A DNA stretch of 60,680 nucleotides from an uncultured Alphaproteobacteria bacterium (GCA_902556405.1 CACDWF010000004.1:83519-144198); one strand, 5' to 3'. Shown: positions 42,749 to 51,710, counted from the stretch's first letter. Notes: a model not told the origin generated them from the sequence alone. Numbers and translations are program-made.

Positions 42749-45732
42749 GTTCTAGACTGCCACAGGAAGGTTCTCGTATAAACAGAGAAAAAACAGTTGA
42801 TTTTAGATTTAATGGAAAAAATCTTAAGGGTTTTGATGGCGATACTGTTGCTTCTGCGCTGCTAGCCAATAATGAACTCTTAGTGGCAAGATCCTTTAAG
42901 TACCATCGGCCACGAGGTATTTTCTCGGAGGGTGAAGAAGAACCAAATGCCCTAATGGGAATAGGAGAAGGGCCCTATTTCGAACCGAATATCAGGGCCA
43001 CAGAGGCAAAAATCAAACAAAATATGAATGTTGAATCGCAAAATCACTGGCCTTCGTTAAGATTTGATTTTCTTTCAATTAATAATTTATTCTCTAGGTT
43101 CTTTGCTGCAGGCTTTTACTATAAAACTTTTATGTGGCCAAGAGCAGCATGGAAGTATCTCTTCGAGCCGATGATTAGGCGAGCATCCGGGTTAGGAAAT
43201 GCACCAAGAGATTATGATGAGGCGCATTATGAACATATTTATCACCATACAGATGTACTAATAATCGGGGGTGGATTAGCAGGCATAACAGCTGCCAAAG
43301 CACTTAGTGACAGAGGTCTTTCAATCATGCTTTGTGAAAAGGATTGTGTGATGGGTGGAAGGTACCTGGAGGATTGCGAATCGGGGAACCGAGAGCGATA
43401 CAAAAAATTACATAAAAGCAGTATGGAAATTTTGAAAAATTCCAAGGATATTTCTGTTAAATTAAATACCACTGTTACTGGTATTTTCGATCATGGTTTT
43501 GCATTGGCTTATGAAGAGAATCAACATAGTGATACAGCTACCAAAAAAGCATTGTGGAAAATTCGAGCGAAAATAATTATTCTTTGTACTGGTGCCATTG
43601 AAAGACCATTAGTATTTCCAGATAACGATTTGCCCGGAATAATGTTAGCTGCGTCAGTTCGTGATTACTTGCAAAAGTATGGTGTTCTGTTAGGTGATCA
43701 GTTAGTACTTACAACCAATAATGACTATGCTTATAAGACAGTCATTGAGCTTAAGCGCAGAGGTATTGATGTACCAGTAGTGCTAGATACGAGAACTTCA
43801 TCCGATGATCCAATCATTGAAGAGATCGAGAGTTTGGGTGTTAGAATACTTTTCGGAAAATGCATAGGTAAAGTCGAAGGTAAGAGAAAAGTAGACGCTG
43901 TGGGTATTTGTTCTGTAAATGGTCAGGGGACAATTGAAGAATTGATTCCCTGTAATGCAATAGCTGTTTCTGGTGGATGGACACCAAATGTAAATCTTTG
44001 GTCACATTGTGGTGGGAAACTTCTATGGGATGGTGAATCTGGGTTTTATAAACCTGATCCTGAAAACACACCAATAGGGAAGGAAGGTGAAACCAATATG
44101 TTGGTCCTAGGCGCTGCCGCTGGCATTTTTGGTGACTATGATATCCAAGATCAAGTCCCACGCAAAATCAATCAATTGGCCTCGCGATTAAAGATTAAGT
44201 CGAAACGATATATTGAGACAAACATATTTTCTAAAGAGCCAGAAAAAAAGGGAATACCCACCTACGTAATACCGCATGGGGCATCTAAAGAAAAACATAA
44301 AAAGATGTATATTGATTTTCAAAATGATGTGAAACTTAGTGATTTGCAGCTCGCTGCACAAGAAGGGTTTGAAAATATAGAACATGCAAAAAGATACACC
44401 ACCCTAGGGATGGCAACTGATCAAGGTAAGACATCAAACATCAATGGTATCCATGTATTATCACAAATCTTAGGAAAACCGATTGATCGCATTGGGCACA
44501 CAACTTTTAGACCTCCATATAAACCAATTCCGCTAGGGCTAATTGCTGGTCAGTACGCAAAAAAACTATTCAAGCCCATCAGGAAAACTCCAATTGATAA
44601 ATGGAATTCAAGAAAAAACGCAATGTGGGAGCCCGTAGCAGATTGGAGAAGAGCATACGCATATCCTAGAGGTAACGAGAGTTTGGAAGAAACACTAAGT
44701 CGCGAAGTTTTAAGTGTCAGAAAAAATGTCGGTCTTCTTGACGCATCAACGCTCGGTAAAATATTGGTCAAAGGCCCTGATGCAGGTCAATTTTTAGATT
44801 TAATTTACACCAATATGATGTCGACCTTGAAAGATGGCAAATGCCGATATGGTTTAATGTGTAATGAGGCTGGTTTTGTTTTTGATGACGGAGTTGTCGC
44901 GAGGCTTAATGAACAATCGTTCTTATGTCACACAACATCTGGAGGTGCCGATAGGGTTTTTTCCTGGTTAGAAGAATGGCTTCAGACAGAGTGGCATCAT
45001 TTGAAGGTATTCATAGTCAACTTAACAGAACAGTATTCACAAATAGCAGTTGCTGGACCTAAAGCTAGGGAGCTGTTACAATCCTTCAAGTCTGTTGACT
45101 TATCTGCTGAAAAACTTCCTTTTATGCATTTCATAGAGACTTATATCGATGATATTTGGGTAAGGGTTTACAGAATATCGTTTTCAGGTGAGCTATCCTA
45201 CGAGTTAGCGGTTAATTCCAATCAAGCTGAAGAGTTGTGGAATAAGCTTATTAAGGTAGGAAAGAAATACAAAGTACAACCATATGGAACTGAGGCACTT
45301 CACATTTTAAGGGCTGAGAAGGGATTCATCGTCGTGGGAGATGAAACAGACGGTACCGTTACGCCTCATGACTTGGGAATGGACTGGATTGTTTCAAAAA
45401 AGAAAAAAGATTTTATAGGGAAAAAAGCGTTTAGTTTGCCTTATCTAAATTCAAGTTTGAGAAAGCAGTTAGTTGGCATACTGACCCTTGATAAAAACAA
45501 GGTACTTCCGGATGGATGTCACGCTGTTGAAGATGGTAAAGCTATTGGGCACATTACTTCTACTTATTTCTCTCCTACTTTGAAAAGAGCAATAGCACTC
45601 GGATTAATAGAGAATGGTAGATCTAGAAAAGGGTCAACCTTAGAGTTCGAGAGTTCAAATAAAGAGTCTATCTTCGCAAAAATTGTGGAGCCTAATTTCT
45701 ATGATCCAGAGGGTACCAAACAAGATGGATAA
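42736..45732 (+). CDS. soxA: Sarcosine oxidase alpha subunit
   Basis: This large subunit binds NAD+ and folate. The N-terminal Fer2_4-like domain (residues about 20-90: FRFNGKNLKGFDGDTVASALLANN) is followed by a pyridine-nucleotide-disulfide-type domain (DVLIIGGGLAGITAAKAL). The C-terminal half is a GcvT-like THF-binding domain (AGPKARELLQ ... GELSYELAVN ... GTEALHILRAEKGF ... GMDWIVSKKKKDFIGK). The Fer2_4 domain lacks iron-sulfur cysteines, as expected in this family. At 998 aa it is full length. The last 8 bases overlap soxG. Confidence 0.97.
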   Translation: MGKMSSRLPQEGSRINREKTVDFRFNGKNLKGFDGDTVASALLANNELLVARSFKYHRPRGIFSEGEEEPNALMGIGEGPYFEPNIRATEAKIKQNMNVESQNHWPSLRFDFLSINNLFSRFFAAGFYYKTFMWPRAAWKYLFEPMIRRASGLGNAPRDYDEAHYEHIYHHTDVLIIGGGLAGITAAKALSDRGLSIMLCEKDCVMGGRYLEDCESGNRERYKKLHKSSMEILKNSKDISVKLNTTVTGIFDHGFALAYEENQHSDTATKKALWKIRAKIIILCTGAIERPLVFPDNDLPGIMLAASVRDYLQKYGVLLGDQLVLTTNNDYAYKTVIELKRRGIDVPVVLDTRTSSDDPIIEEIESLGVRILFGKCIGKVEGKRKVDAVGICSVNGQGTIEELIPCNAIAVSGGWTPNVNLWSHCGGKLLWDGESGFYKPDPENTPIGKEGETNMLVLGAAAGIFGDYDIQDQVPRKINQLASRLKIKSKRYIETNIFSKEPEKKGIPTYVIPHGASKEKHKKMYIDFQNDVKLSDLQLAAQEGFENIEHAKRYTTLGMATDQGKTSNINGIHVLSQILGKPIDRIGHTTFRPPYKPIPLGLIAGQYAKKLFKPIRKTPIDKWNSRKNAMWEPVADWRRAYAYPRGNESLEETLSREVLSVRKNVGLLDASTLGKILVKGPDAGQFLDLIYTNMMSTLKDGKCRYGLMCNEAGFVFDDGVVARLNEQSFLCHTTSGGADRVFSWLEEWLQTEWHHLKVFIVNLTEQYSQIAVAGPKARELLQSFKSVDLSAEKLPFMHFIETYIDDIWVRVYRISFSGELSYELAVNSNQAEELWNKLIKVGKKYKVQPYGTEALHILRAEKGFIVVGDETDGTVTPHDLGMDWIVSKKKKDFIGKKAFSLPYLNSSLRKQLVGILTLDKNKVLPDGCHAVEDGKAIGHITSTYFSPTLKRAIALGLIENGRSRKGSTLEFESSNKESIFAKIVEPNFYDPEGTKQDG

Positions 45733-46273
45733 AATAACGGATGATACATTTGTAGACGTATATTTAATTGGATCAATAAGATCCCTAAATATACGAGTGG
45801 ATCAGAGGGATAAAAAAAGTCTAAATATTATTAAAAAAAATATTGCGATTGAGCTTCCATCAGTTCAAAAGACATCAGAGAGGAAGGGCTTAACACTTTG
45901 CTGGATTTCAAATGATGAGTATCTTCTATTAAATGAAAAAAAAGAAAACGATAAGTTGTTTAATGAATTCAAAAAGCAAATGAACTTAACAACTGGGGTT
46001 GCTGAAAACACAACGGATCTAAGAGTATGGTTCCTAGTTAAGGGTGGAAGGGCACTAGATATATTACGCAAAGGAGTCCCATTAGACTTAAGTAAATCAA
46101 AAATTTCCAAAGGTAGTTTTTTCAGAACAAGACTAGGTGAAATACAAATCAATATTTTAATTAAATCTTCAAATGAAATACTTGTATCAGTTTTAAGGTC
46201 TCACAGAGATTATATGGTTGATTGGTTCGAAGTTTGTACAATGCGCGGAACCGAAATTAATTTTGATCTGTAA
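45725..46273 (+). CDS. soxG: Sarcosine oxidase gamma subunit
   Basis: The gamma subunit contacts alpha and stabilises the tetramer; sequence conservation is low. The start ATG at 45725 overlaps the soxA stop, giving MDKITDDTFVDVYLIGS and 182 aa. The family pattern DLRVWFLVKGGRALDILRKGVPLDLS and SFFRTRLGEIQINILI supports the call. The 3' end runs 17 bases into the convergent M48 peptidase gene, so both share their stop regions. No downstream glyA, folD or purU, often seen with soxBDAG, is present. Confidence 0.93.
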   Translation: MDKITDDTFVDVYLIGSIRSLNIRVDQRDKKSLNIIKKNIAIELPSVQKTSERKGLTLCWISNDEYLLLNEKKENDKLFNEFKKQMNLTTGVAENTTDLRVWFLVKGGRALDILRKGVPLDLSKSKISKGSFFRTRLGEIQINILIKSSNEILVSVLRSHRDYMVDWFEVCTMRGTEINFDL

Positions 46274-46958
46274 TTTTGGTTATCCAAGACGCTTCCAATT
46301 TCCTAATTGCTTCTATTCTTTGCTCAGGTGAAGGATGACTGAGTGTCCACGTTATGCGAGATGAAATTATACCAGTCAATTTTTCTATTTTTTTTAGTAA
46401 GCTAATTTGTGGCGCAGTACCAATACCAGCTTTGATTAATAGTGCGGCTGCGTATGAGTCTGCTTCAAATTCATCTTTTCTAGAAAGTCCAGAAATGAGT
46501 GCTTGGGATATGTATCTTCCAATTATTGATCCGAAGTATGGAATTAGCCTACTTAGTAAGGTTGAGAACACCAAAGAGATGGCACTTATTGCAGAAAAAG
46601 TAATCATGCGTTTTTTTGTATGGCCTAATGCTAAGTGTCCTAACTCATGTGCAATAACTGAGGTAAGTTCAACTCCCGAAACTTTCCCTGATTTATACTG
46701 GTTGATAAAGCCTTGAGTTATATATATATTTCCGTTTGGGGTTACTAAACCATTAATTTGGTTTTCATTTAGAACGAAAACTTTTAATTTGCGCAAATCC
46801 AAGATTGATTGAAACAACTTTAAATAACTTTCGATTACAGGGTCGTTGAAAACTTGAGATTTCTTTTCAAGTTTTTTGTCTAAATTTCTAGATGAAAAAA
46901 CCGATCCTAAATAAAAGACAATTACTAACAGAGCGAATGGAAGAATTTTAGCGATCAT
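46257..46958 (-). CDS. Membrane-associated M48 zinc metalloprotease
   Basis: This HtpX/Ste24-like peptidase has an N-terminal signal or anchor (FALLVIVFYLGSVF), zinc motif HELGH at 104-108 and the downstream third-ligand motif EFEAD at 163-167. Hydrophobic segments lie at about 119-150. M48 enzymes of this size act on misfolded or membrane proteins at the envelope. It follows the VWA gene by 5 bp, so it is probably the last gene of the MoxR-VWA unit. Overlap with soxG by 17 bases is convergent. The substrate is unknown. Confidence 0.85.
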   Translation of the reverse strand: MIAKILPFALLVIVFYLGSVFSSRNLDKKLEKKSQVFNDPVIESYLKLFQSILDLRKLKVFVLNENQINGLVTPNGNIYITQGFINQYKSGKVSGVELTSVIAHELGHLALGHTKKRMITFSAISAISLVFSTLLSRLIPYFGSIIGRYISQALISGLSRKDEFEADSYAAALLIKAGIGTAPQISLLKKIEKLTGIISSRITWTLSHPSPEQRIEAIRKLEASWITKITDQN

Positions 46959-46963
46959 TTTGA

Positions 46964-48145
46964 TTAGGAAAGGTGTCTCATACCTTCTTTCAAGCCATTA
47001 AGTGTAAGTGGGACCATTTTATCTTCAAATATGTCCTTTATAATATGAGTTGAGTGCGTATATTCCCAGTGTTCTTTTCTGGTAGGGTTTATCCATAAAT
47101 AGTTTGGCCATTTCGTTATGGCTCTCTCTAGCCACGTTCTTCCTGACTCGGCATTATAATGTTCATTAGCTCCTCCTGGATATTCTATTTCGTATGGACT
47201 CATTGAGGCATCTCCCACAAAAATACATCGATAGTCCTTACCATAAGTATTCATTACTTCCGTCGTAGGTGTTTGTTCAGTCCATCTCCTATGGTTATTT
47301 TTCCACACTCCTTCGTAGAGACAATTATGAAAATAATAGTATTCGAGATGCTTAAATGCTGTCCTAGCTGCTGAAAATAATTCCTCAACTTGTTTTATAT
47401 AAGCATCCATAGATCCACCAACGTCAAAAAATATTATTACTTTGATCGAGTTTCTTCGTTCAGGTCTGGTTTTTACATCAATAAAACCACTCTTAGCAGA
47501 GGAACTAATTGTGTTCTCGAGATCCAGTTCTTCCTCTGCCCCATCTCTTGCCCATCTCCTTAATCTTTTAAGTGCTATTTTCATCCCTCTAGTCCCGAGC
47601 TCTATATCACTATCAAAGTTTTTAAATTCTCTTTTGTCCCAGACCTTAACAGCGCGCTTGTGCCTGCTTTCGTGTTGCCCAATACGTATTCCCTCTGGAT
47701 TATATCCGTAGGCTCCGAACGGTGATGTTCCTGCTGTACCTATCCATTTGTTTCCGCCCTGATGACGATCCTTCTGTTCTTCCAAGCGCTTTTTTAGTGT
47801 TTCCATTAGTTTTTCAAAACTACCTAAACTATTTATCTTTTCCATCTCTTCATGAGATAAAGTTTTTTCAGCTAGCTTTCTTATCCATTCATCAGGTATT
47901 TTAATTTTTCTAAATACTTCTTCTATTTCAATTGCTTCAAGCCCTTTAAATACATGTGAAAAGACTTGATCGAATCTATCAATATGTCTTTCGTCTTTCA
48001 CGAGTGAGCTGCGGGCCAAATAATAGAAGTCGTTTACATCAAAAATAGCAACGCCCGCTGTTAGCGCTTCTAGAAAAGTTAAATATTCCCGGAGAGAAAC
48101 CGGAACTTTGGCGTTTTTCATTTCGTTAAAAAGATTTAAAAACAT
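46964..48145 (-). CDS. VWA-domain protein of the CoxE/MoxR-partner family
   Basis: The protein has an N-terminal helical region, then a GGNKWIGTAGTSPFGAYGYNPEGIRIG stretch typical of this family, and a C-terminal VWA domain with motif DVGGS at 241-245, where a canonical MIDAS would be DxSxS. I believe DVGGS is usual for this subfamily. Such proteins work with MoxR-type AAA+ ATPases, whose gene is two positions upstream, in assembling or activating other proteins (CoxE itself in CO dehydrogenase maturation). No CO dehydrogenase genes are here, so the client is unknown. The length is 393 aa. Confidence 0.83.
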   Translation of the reverse strand: MFLNLFNEMKNAKVPVSLREYLTFLEALTAGVAIFDVNDFYYLARSSLVKDERHIDRFDQVFSHVFKGLEAIEIEEVFRKIKIPDEWIRKLAEKTLSHEEMEKINSLGSFEKLMETLKKRLEEQKDRHQGGNKWIGTAGTSPFGAYGYNPEGIRIGQHESRHKRAVKVWDKREFKNFDSDIELGTRGMKIALKRLRRWARDGAEEELDLENTISSSAKSGFIDVKTRPERRNSIKVIIFFDVGGSMDAYIKQVEELFSAARTAFKHLEYYYFHNCLYEGVWKNNHRRWTEQTPTTEVMNTYGKDYRCIFVGDASMSPYEIEYPGGANEHYNAESGRTWLERAITKWPNYLWINPTRKEHWEYTHSTHIIKDIFEDKMVPLTLNGLKEGMRHLS

Positions 48146-48157
48146 ACTGTGCCTTTT

Positions 48158-48310
48158 CTACTTACCAAATATGATTGCAATCACTATCCCTGATATAAAA
48201 AATATTATAGAAAGTACTGCGGATCTATGCAAGATATCCAATGTTTTGCGTTTGCGGTTTATTAGCATCCCCATTACCAACCCAAATATGGTCATTAAAG
48301 CTAGAAACAT
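48158..48310 (-). CDS. Small two-helix membrane protein (unannotated)
   Basis: A 50-codon frame runs from ATG at 48310 to TAG at 48158-48160. It begins 5 bases after the MoxR stop and ends 12 bases before the VWA start. Predicted features are a first hydrophobic segment (FLALMTIFGLVMGMLI), a basic loop (NRKRKTL) and a second hydrophobic segment (VLSIIFFISGIVIAIIFGK). The basic loop between two helices suggests both ends face out of the cytoplasm. The frame fills the only gap in the operon, which supports it being real. I do not recognise a named family. Confidence 0.7.
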   Translation of the reverse strand: MFLALMTIFGLVMGMLINRKRKTLDILHRSAVLSIIFFISGIVIAIIFGK

Positions 48311-48315
48311 TCTTT

Positions 48316-49164
48316 TCAATTACTTTCGTTGTTTCTTCTTGCCATAAACGCAAGTCTTTCAAAGAGATGAACGTCTTGCTCATTTTTTAGAAGCGCTCCA
48401 TGTAGTTTTGGTAAAATATTTTTTCCATCCATCTTCAGGTCATTAGCATCAAGTTCTTCAACTAACAAGAGTTTAAGCCAGTCTAACATCTCAGAGGTGG
48501 AAGGTTTCTTCTTCAAACCGGGAACTTCTCTGACTTCAAAGAACTGGCTTAGTGCTGCATCTAGTAGATTTTTCTTAACATTGGGAAAATGAACATTCAC
48601 TATTTTTTCAAGCACCTCTTTTTCAGGAAATTGAATGAAGTGAAAGAAACATCTTCTCAAAAAAGCGTCTGGTAATTCTTTTTCATTATTGGATGTTATT
48701 ATAACAATGGGTCGATTTGATGCTCGAATTGTTTCACCTGTTTCGTAGACAAAAAACTCCATTTTGTCTAATTCCTGGAGGAGGTCATTAGGAAATTCAA
48801 TATCTGCTTTGTCTATTTCGTCTATTAAAAGAACGGCTTTACCATCTGTTTCAAAAGCTTCCCAAATCTTCCCCTTTTTAATATAATTTTTTATATCCTT
48901 GACTCTTTCATCACCAAGTTGGCTGTCCCTTAATCTACTTACGGCATCGTATTCGTAAAGTCCTTGTTGGGCTTTTGTAGTAGACTTAATATTCCATTCA
49001 ATAATTGGAAGTGAGAGACTTTCAGCAATTTGTCTAGCAAGTTCTGTTTTTCCTGTACCTGGTTCCCCCTTAACCAAAAGAGGTCGTTCTAAAGTTATAG
49101 ACGCATTAACAGCTAGAGTTAAATCATCTGTAGAGATATATTCTGATGTACCTTCAAACTTCAT
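48316..49164 (-). CDS. MoxR-type AAA+ ATPase
   Basis: MoxR ATPases act as chaperones with VWA partners. Walker A is GEPGTGKT (33-40), Walker B is AVLLIDEIDKAD, and the sensor region is VIITSNNEKELPDAFLRRC. The family arginine finger is in the last motif. The frame is open 17 codons further upstream, but ATG at 49164 has AAAGGAT as ribosome site and fits the family start (MKFEGTSEYIS). The length of 282 aa is typical. It heads a unit: MoxR, small membrane protein, VWA protein, M48 protease. The divergent gene is dksA. Confidence 0.9.
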   Translation of the reverse strand: MKFEGTSEYISTDDLTLAVNASITLERPLLVKGEPGTGKTELARQIAESLSLPIIEWNIKSTTKAQQGLYEYDAVSRLRDSQLGDERVKDIKNYIKKGKIWEAFETDGKAVLLIDEIDKADIEFPNDLLQELDKMEFFVYETGETIRASNRPIVIITSNNEKELPDAFLRRCFFHFIQFPEKEVLEKIVNVHFPNVKKNLLDAALSQFFEVREVPGLKKKPSTSEMLDWLKLLLVEELDANDLKMDGKNILPKLHGALLKNEQDVHLFERLAFMARRNNESN

Positions 49165-49279
49165 TAAAATATCCTTTCTAATCCAATAAAAATTTTTAAA
49201 ATCTTGTAGTGACAAATGTTAAAATTTGTATTATCGAATATATATATTGTATTTCTAATCTATCTTATTTGGGGGAATT

Positions 49280-49717
49280 ATGGGTTTAGATTTTATAAAG
49301 TCAAAAGAATTTTTAAATGAAGGATATAGACCTTCGGAAGACGAGCCTTTCATGAATGAAGCTCAAGCAGATTATTTTAGGGGTAAGCTACTTGATTGGA
49401 AAAAATCTATATTGTCAGAAAGCAAAGACACCATCAAAGGAATGAAGGAAGAGACTAGGAATATCCCAGATGTAGCAGACCGTGCGTCAGAAGAAACAGA
49501 TCGCGCATTAGAGCTAAGAACTAGAGATAGGCAGAGGAAGCTTATTTCTAAAATAGACGCTGCATTAAGAAGAATCGAGGATGGGTCTTATGGATACTGC
49601 GATGAAACTGGCGAACCCATATCTCTGAAAAGATTGGATGCTCGTCCCATAGCGACGCTAAGCGTTGAAGCCCAAGAACGGCATGAGAGGCGTGAAAGAG
49701 ATCATAGGGACGAATAG
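49280..49717 (+). CDS. dksA: RNA polymerase-binding protein DksA
   Basis: DksA inserts into the RNA polymerase secondary channel with ppGpp to alter transcription initiation. The coiled coil (FRGKLLDWKKSILSE ... ADRASEETDRALELRTRDR, with the tip DxxDxA-type region) is intact. The C-terminal zinc-finger region reads GYCDETGEPISLKRLDARPIATLSVEAQERHE: only one cysteine of the usual four remains. This one-Cys form is known in alphaproteobacteria, so it is a lineage trait and not damage. The length is 145 aa. The ATG follows GGGGGA. Confidence 0.92.
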   Translation: MGLDFIKSKEFLNEGYRPSEDEPFMNEAQADYFRGKLLDWKKSILSESKDTIKGMKEETRNIPDVADRASEETDRALELRTRDRQRKLISKIDAALRRIEDGSYGYCDETGEPISLKRLDARPIATLSVEAQERHERRERDHRDE

Positions 49718-49730
49718 GCTAGAAGAAAAT

Positions 49731-50927
49731 TTGGGTCTTAGTAAACCTATCAAATTAAGGGTAGCGATAATCGGAGCAGGTGTATCTGGATTATGCTCCG
49801 CTCTATTCTTGCGAAGGCTAGGCCACGATGTTACTGTTTTTGAAAAAGATAAGTCGATTAAGAACGAAGGTGCTGGTATACAGATTACCTCAAATGGTTT
49901 GCACATTCTCGAAAAGTTAGATCTTTGTGAATTGGTAGTTCAAGCTGGTTTGAAACCAAATAATCTGTGTTTGTATGACGAGGATGGCTTTAGACGTATT
50001 GGTAGTTTAGAGCTACTTAACGGATTGAAGCACCGCTACGGTCGGTCTTTTATAGCTCTACATAGACCACTTCTGATAAAAATATTGTTCCAAAAAGTAA
50101 AATCAGAGAAAATCAAGGTTAAATTCGGCTCAAGAGCGCTTCCACTAAAAACGCGTGATGAAAAAAATGTATCCATTTCTTATAAGGGGGAAGAAATTAA
50201 AAAAGATTTAATAGTTGTTGCCGATGGAGTAAGCTCTGGATGGAAAAAAACTATTTTCACAGAAATCAAGACTCGAAGTATTTCTCAAGCGGCATATAGA
50301 TTTCTGTTGAATAAAAGGAACTTACCGCCCATTTTTTCACATAACAACATAAATCTTTTTTTTGGTAGGGGTAGACACTTTGTTACTTATCCAACAGGTA
50401 ACAAAGATATGATTAACTTTGTTTTTTGTAAAAGAGAAAAGAGTTATCTAGTAAATGATTGGAAGGAAAAGGTAACAAAGCAACAATTCTTCAAGGATTT
50501 TGAATTAAATGATTGCCTTAGAATTTGTCTTTCTAACGTTAAAACAGTTTATAGATGGCCTATCATTGAGAGTGGGCTACCTTCTGCAATTCATAAAAAA
50601 AATGTGGTTTTGGTTGGAGATGCAGCACACGGTATGCTGCCCTATCTCGCTCAGGGAGCCAACAAGGCCTTAGAGGATAGCTGGGAGTTAGCAAAATATA
50701 TAAAGACTTACCCATTAGACCTCAACAAAAGTTTAAAAAAATACTCCGAAAAGAGAATAAAGCGAATAAAAAAACTAGACAAAGTTTCTAGACTAAATGA
50801 AAAGGTTTATCATTTAGAGCAGAGAGTAATTAGAGCAGTTTTTTTATTCTTTTTAAGTTGTATGATAACTTTGGCACCTAAGGCTTTTTTCAAGAGGTTC
50901 GATTGGATTTATAGCTACAAAGGTTGA
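49731..50927 (+). CDS. FAD-dependent monooxygenase (salicylate/3-hydroxybenzoate hydroxylase-like)
   Basis: This is a group A flavoprotein hydroxylase: the N-terminal GxGxxG motif (VAIIGAGVSGLCSALFLRRLGH), the DG motif region (LIVVADGVSSG) and the GD motif (VVLVGDAAHGMLPYLAQGANKALEDSWELA) are intact. Such enzymes hydroxylate aromatic compounds with NAD(P)H and oxygen. The substrate cannot be predicted. A frame upstream overlaps dksA; TTG 49731 gives a start 19 residues before the first conserved motif and is chosen, though GTG 49692 and ATG 49683 are possible. It ends 1 bp before the convergent xth gene. Confidence 0.85.
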   Translation: MGLSKPIKLRVAIIGAGVSGLCSALFLRRLGHDVTVFEKDKSIKNEGAGIQITSNGLHILEKLDLCELVVQAGLKPNNLCLYDEDGFRRIGSLELLNGLKHRYGRSFIALHRPLLIKILFQKVKSEKIKVKFGSRALPLKTRDEKNVSISYKGEEIKKDLIVVADGVSSGWKKTIFTEIKTRSISQAAYRFLLNKRNLPPIFSHNNINLFFGRGRHFVTYPTGNKDMINFVFCKREKSYLVNDWKEKVTKQQFFKDFELNDCLRICLSNVKTVYRWPIIESGLPSAIHKKNVVLVGDAAHGMLPYLAQGANKALEDSWELAKYIKTYPLDLNKSLKKYSEKRIKRIKKLDKVSRLNEKVYHLEQRVIRAVFLFFLSCMITLAPKAFFKRFDWIYSYKG

Positions 50928-50928
50928 A

Positions 50929-51702
50929 TTACGTTGTACTAAGTAGAGCCCAAACGGGAACATGGTCAGATGGTTTGGTTTGGGCTCTCAAAGTTGTATC
51001 GATCCAGCTATCTTCCAATTTATCAGCTGCATTTGGGCTTAAAAGTATATGGTCGATTCTTACCCCATTATTTTCTTCCCAAGCTCGATCTCTGTAATCC
51101 CACTGAGTAAAAATTGAATCAGACTCATCTAGTATTCTTATCGCGTCTAAGTATCCTAAATTAAGTAGGTGATTGAATTTTGCTCTAACTTCATGCGAAA
51201 ATAATGCGTCTTCCGTCCAACGTTCGGGATACTTGCAATCATTATATTGAGGAATTACGTTGAAATCTCCTAGAACAACAATCTCTTCTTCATGCTTAAG
51301 AGCTTGGTGGCAATATTCATTCAATCTATCCATCCATCCCAACTTATATGAAAACTTTTCGGTATCCTTTGGGTTTCCATTTGGTAGATAAATACATATA
51401 AATCTCTTTTTTTTATAATAAACTTCAATGAAGCGTGCTTGTTTATCGTCATTATCACCAGGCAAAACCTTACTGGATAGCTTGGCCTCCTCTTTTGTAA
51501 GGATCGCAACGCCGTTAAATGATTTTTGTCCGTTTAGGTAGCAGTGATAGCCAATTTTTTCAAATGCAGAGCTAGGAAAGTCTATATCCTGAATTTTTAT
51601 CTCTTGAAGGGCGACTACCTCGGGATCTGTACGTTTAAGCCATTCTATTAGCGTATCCATTCTTGCTCGCACACCATTAACATTGAAGGTGACTATTTTC
51701 AT
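50929..51702 (-). CDS. xth: Exodeoxyribonuclease III
   Basis: This is the Xth-type AP endonuclease and 3'-5' exonuclease of base-excision repair. Motifs are TFNVNGVRARMDTLIEWL, VALQEIKIQDIDFP (catalytic Glu), YLPNGNP, VLGDFNVIP (catalytic Asp and Asn) and RIDHILLSP with SDHVPVWA at the end (catalytic His). The length of 257 aa is typical. The start ATG is 8 bases after the upstream A-type carrier stop. Confidence 0.96.
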   Translation of the reverse strand: MKIVTFNVNGVRARMDTLIEWLKRTDPEVVALQEIKIQDIDFPSSAFEKIGYHCYLNGQKSFNGVAILTKEEAKLSSKVLPGDNDDKQARFIEVYYKKKRFICIYLPNGNPKDTEKFSYKLGWMDRLNEYCHQALKHEEEIVVLGDFNVIPQYNDCKYPERWTEDALFSHEVRAKFNHLLNLGYLDAIRILDESDSIFTQWDYRDRAWEENNGVRIDHILLSPNAADKLEDSWIDTTLRAQTKPSDHVPVWALLSTT

Positions 51703-51710
51703 CTGCCCAT

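Noticed and set aside
42736-43010. Possible damaged ferredoxin domain in soxA because the iron-sulfur cysteines are missing
   Set aside because: The Fer2_4-like domain of sarcosine oxidase alpha subunits lacks these cysteines as a rule.
48108-48347. Plus-strand 79-codon frame over the moxR/VWA junction
   Set aside because: It is antisense to the small two-helix membrane protein and to the ends of two well-supported genes; the minus-strand frame fits the operon better.
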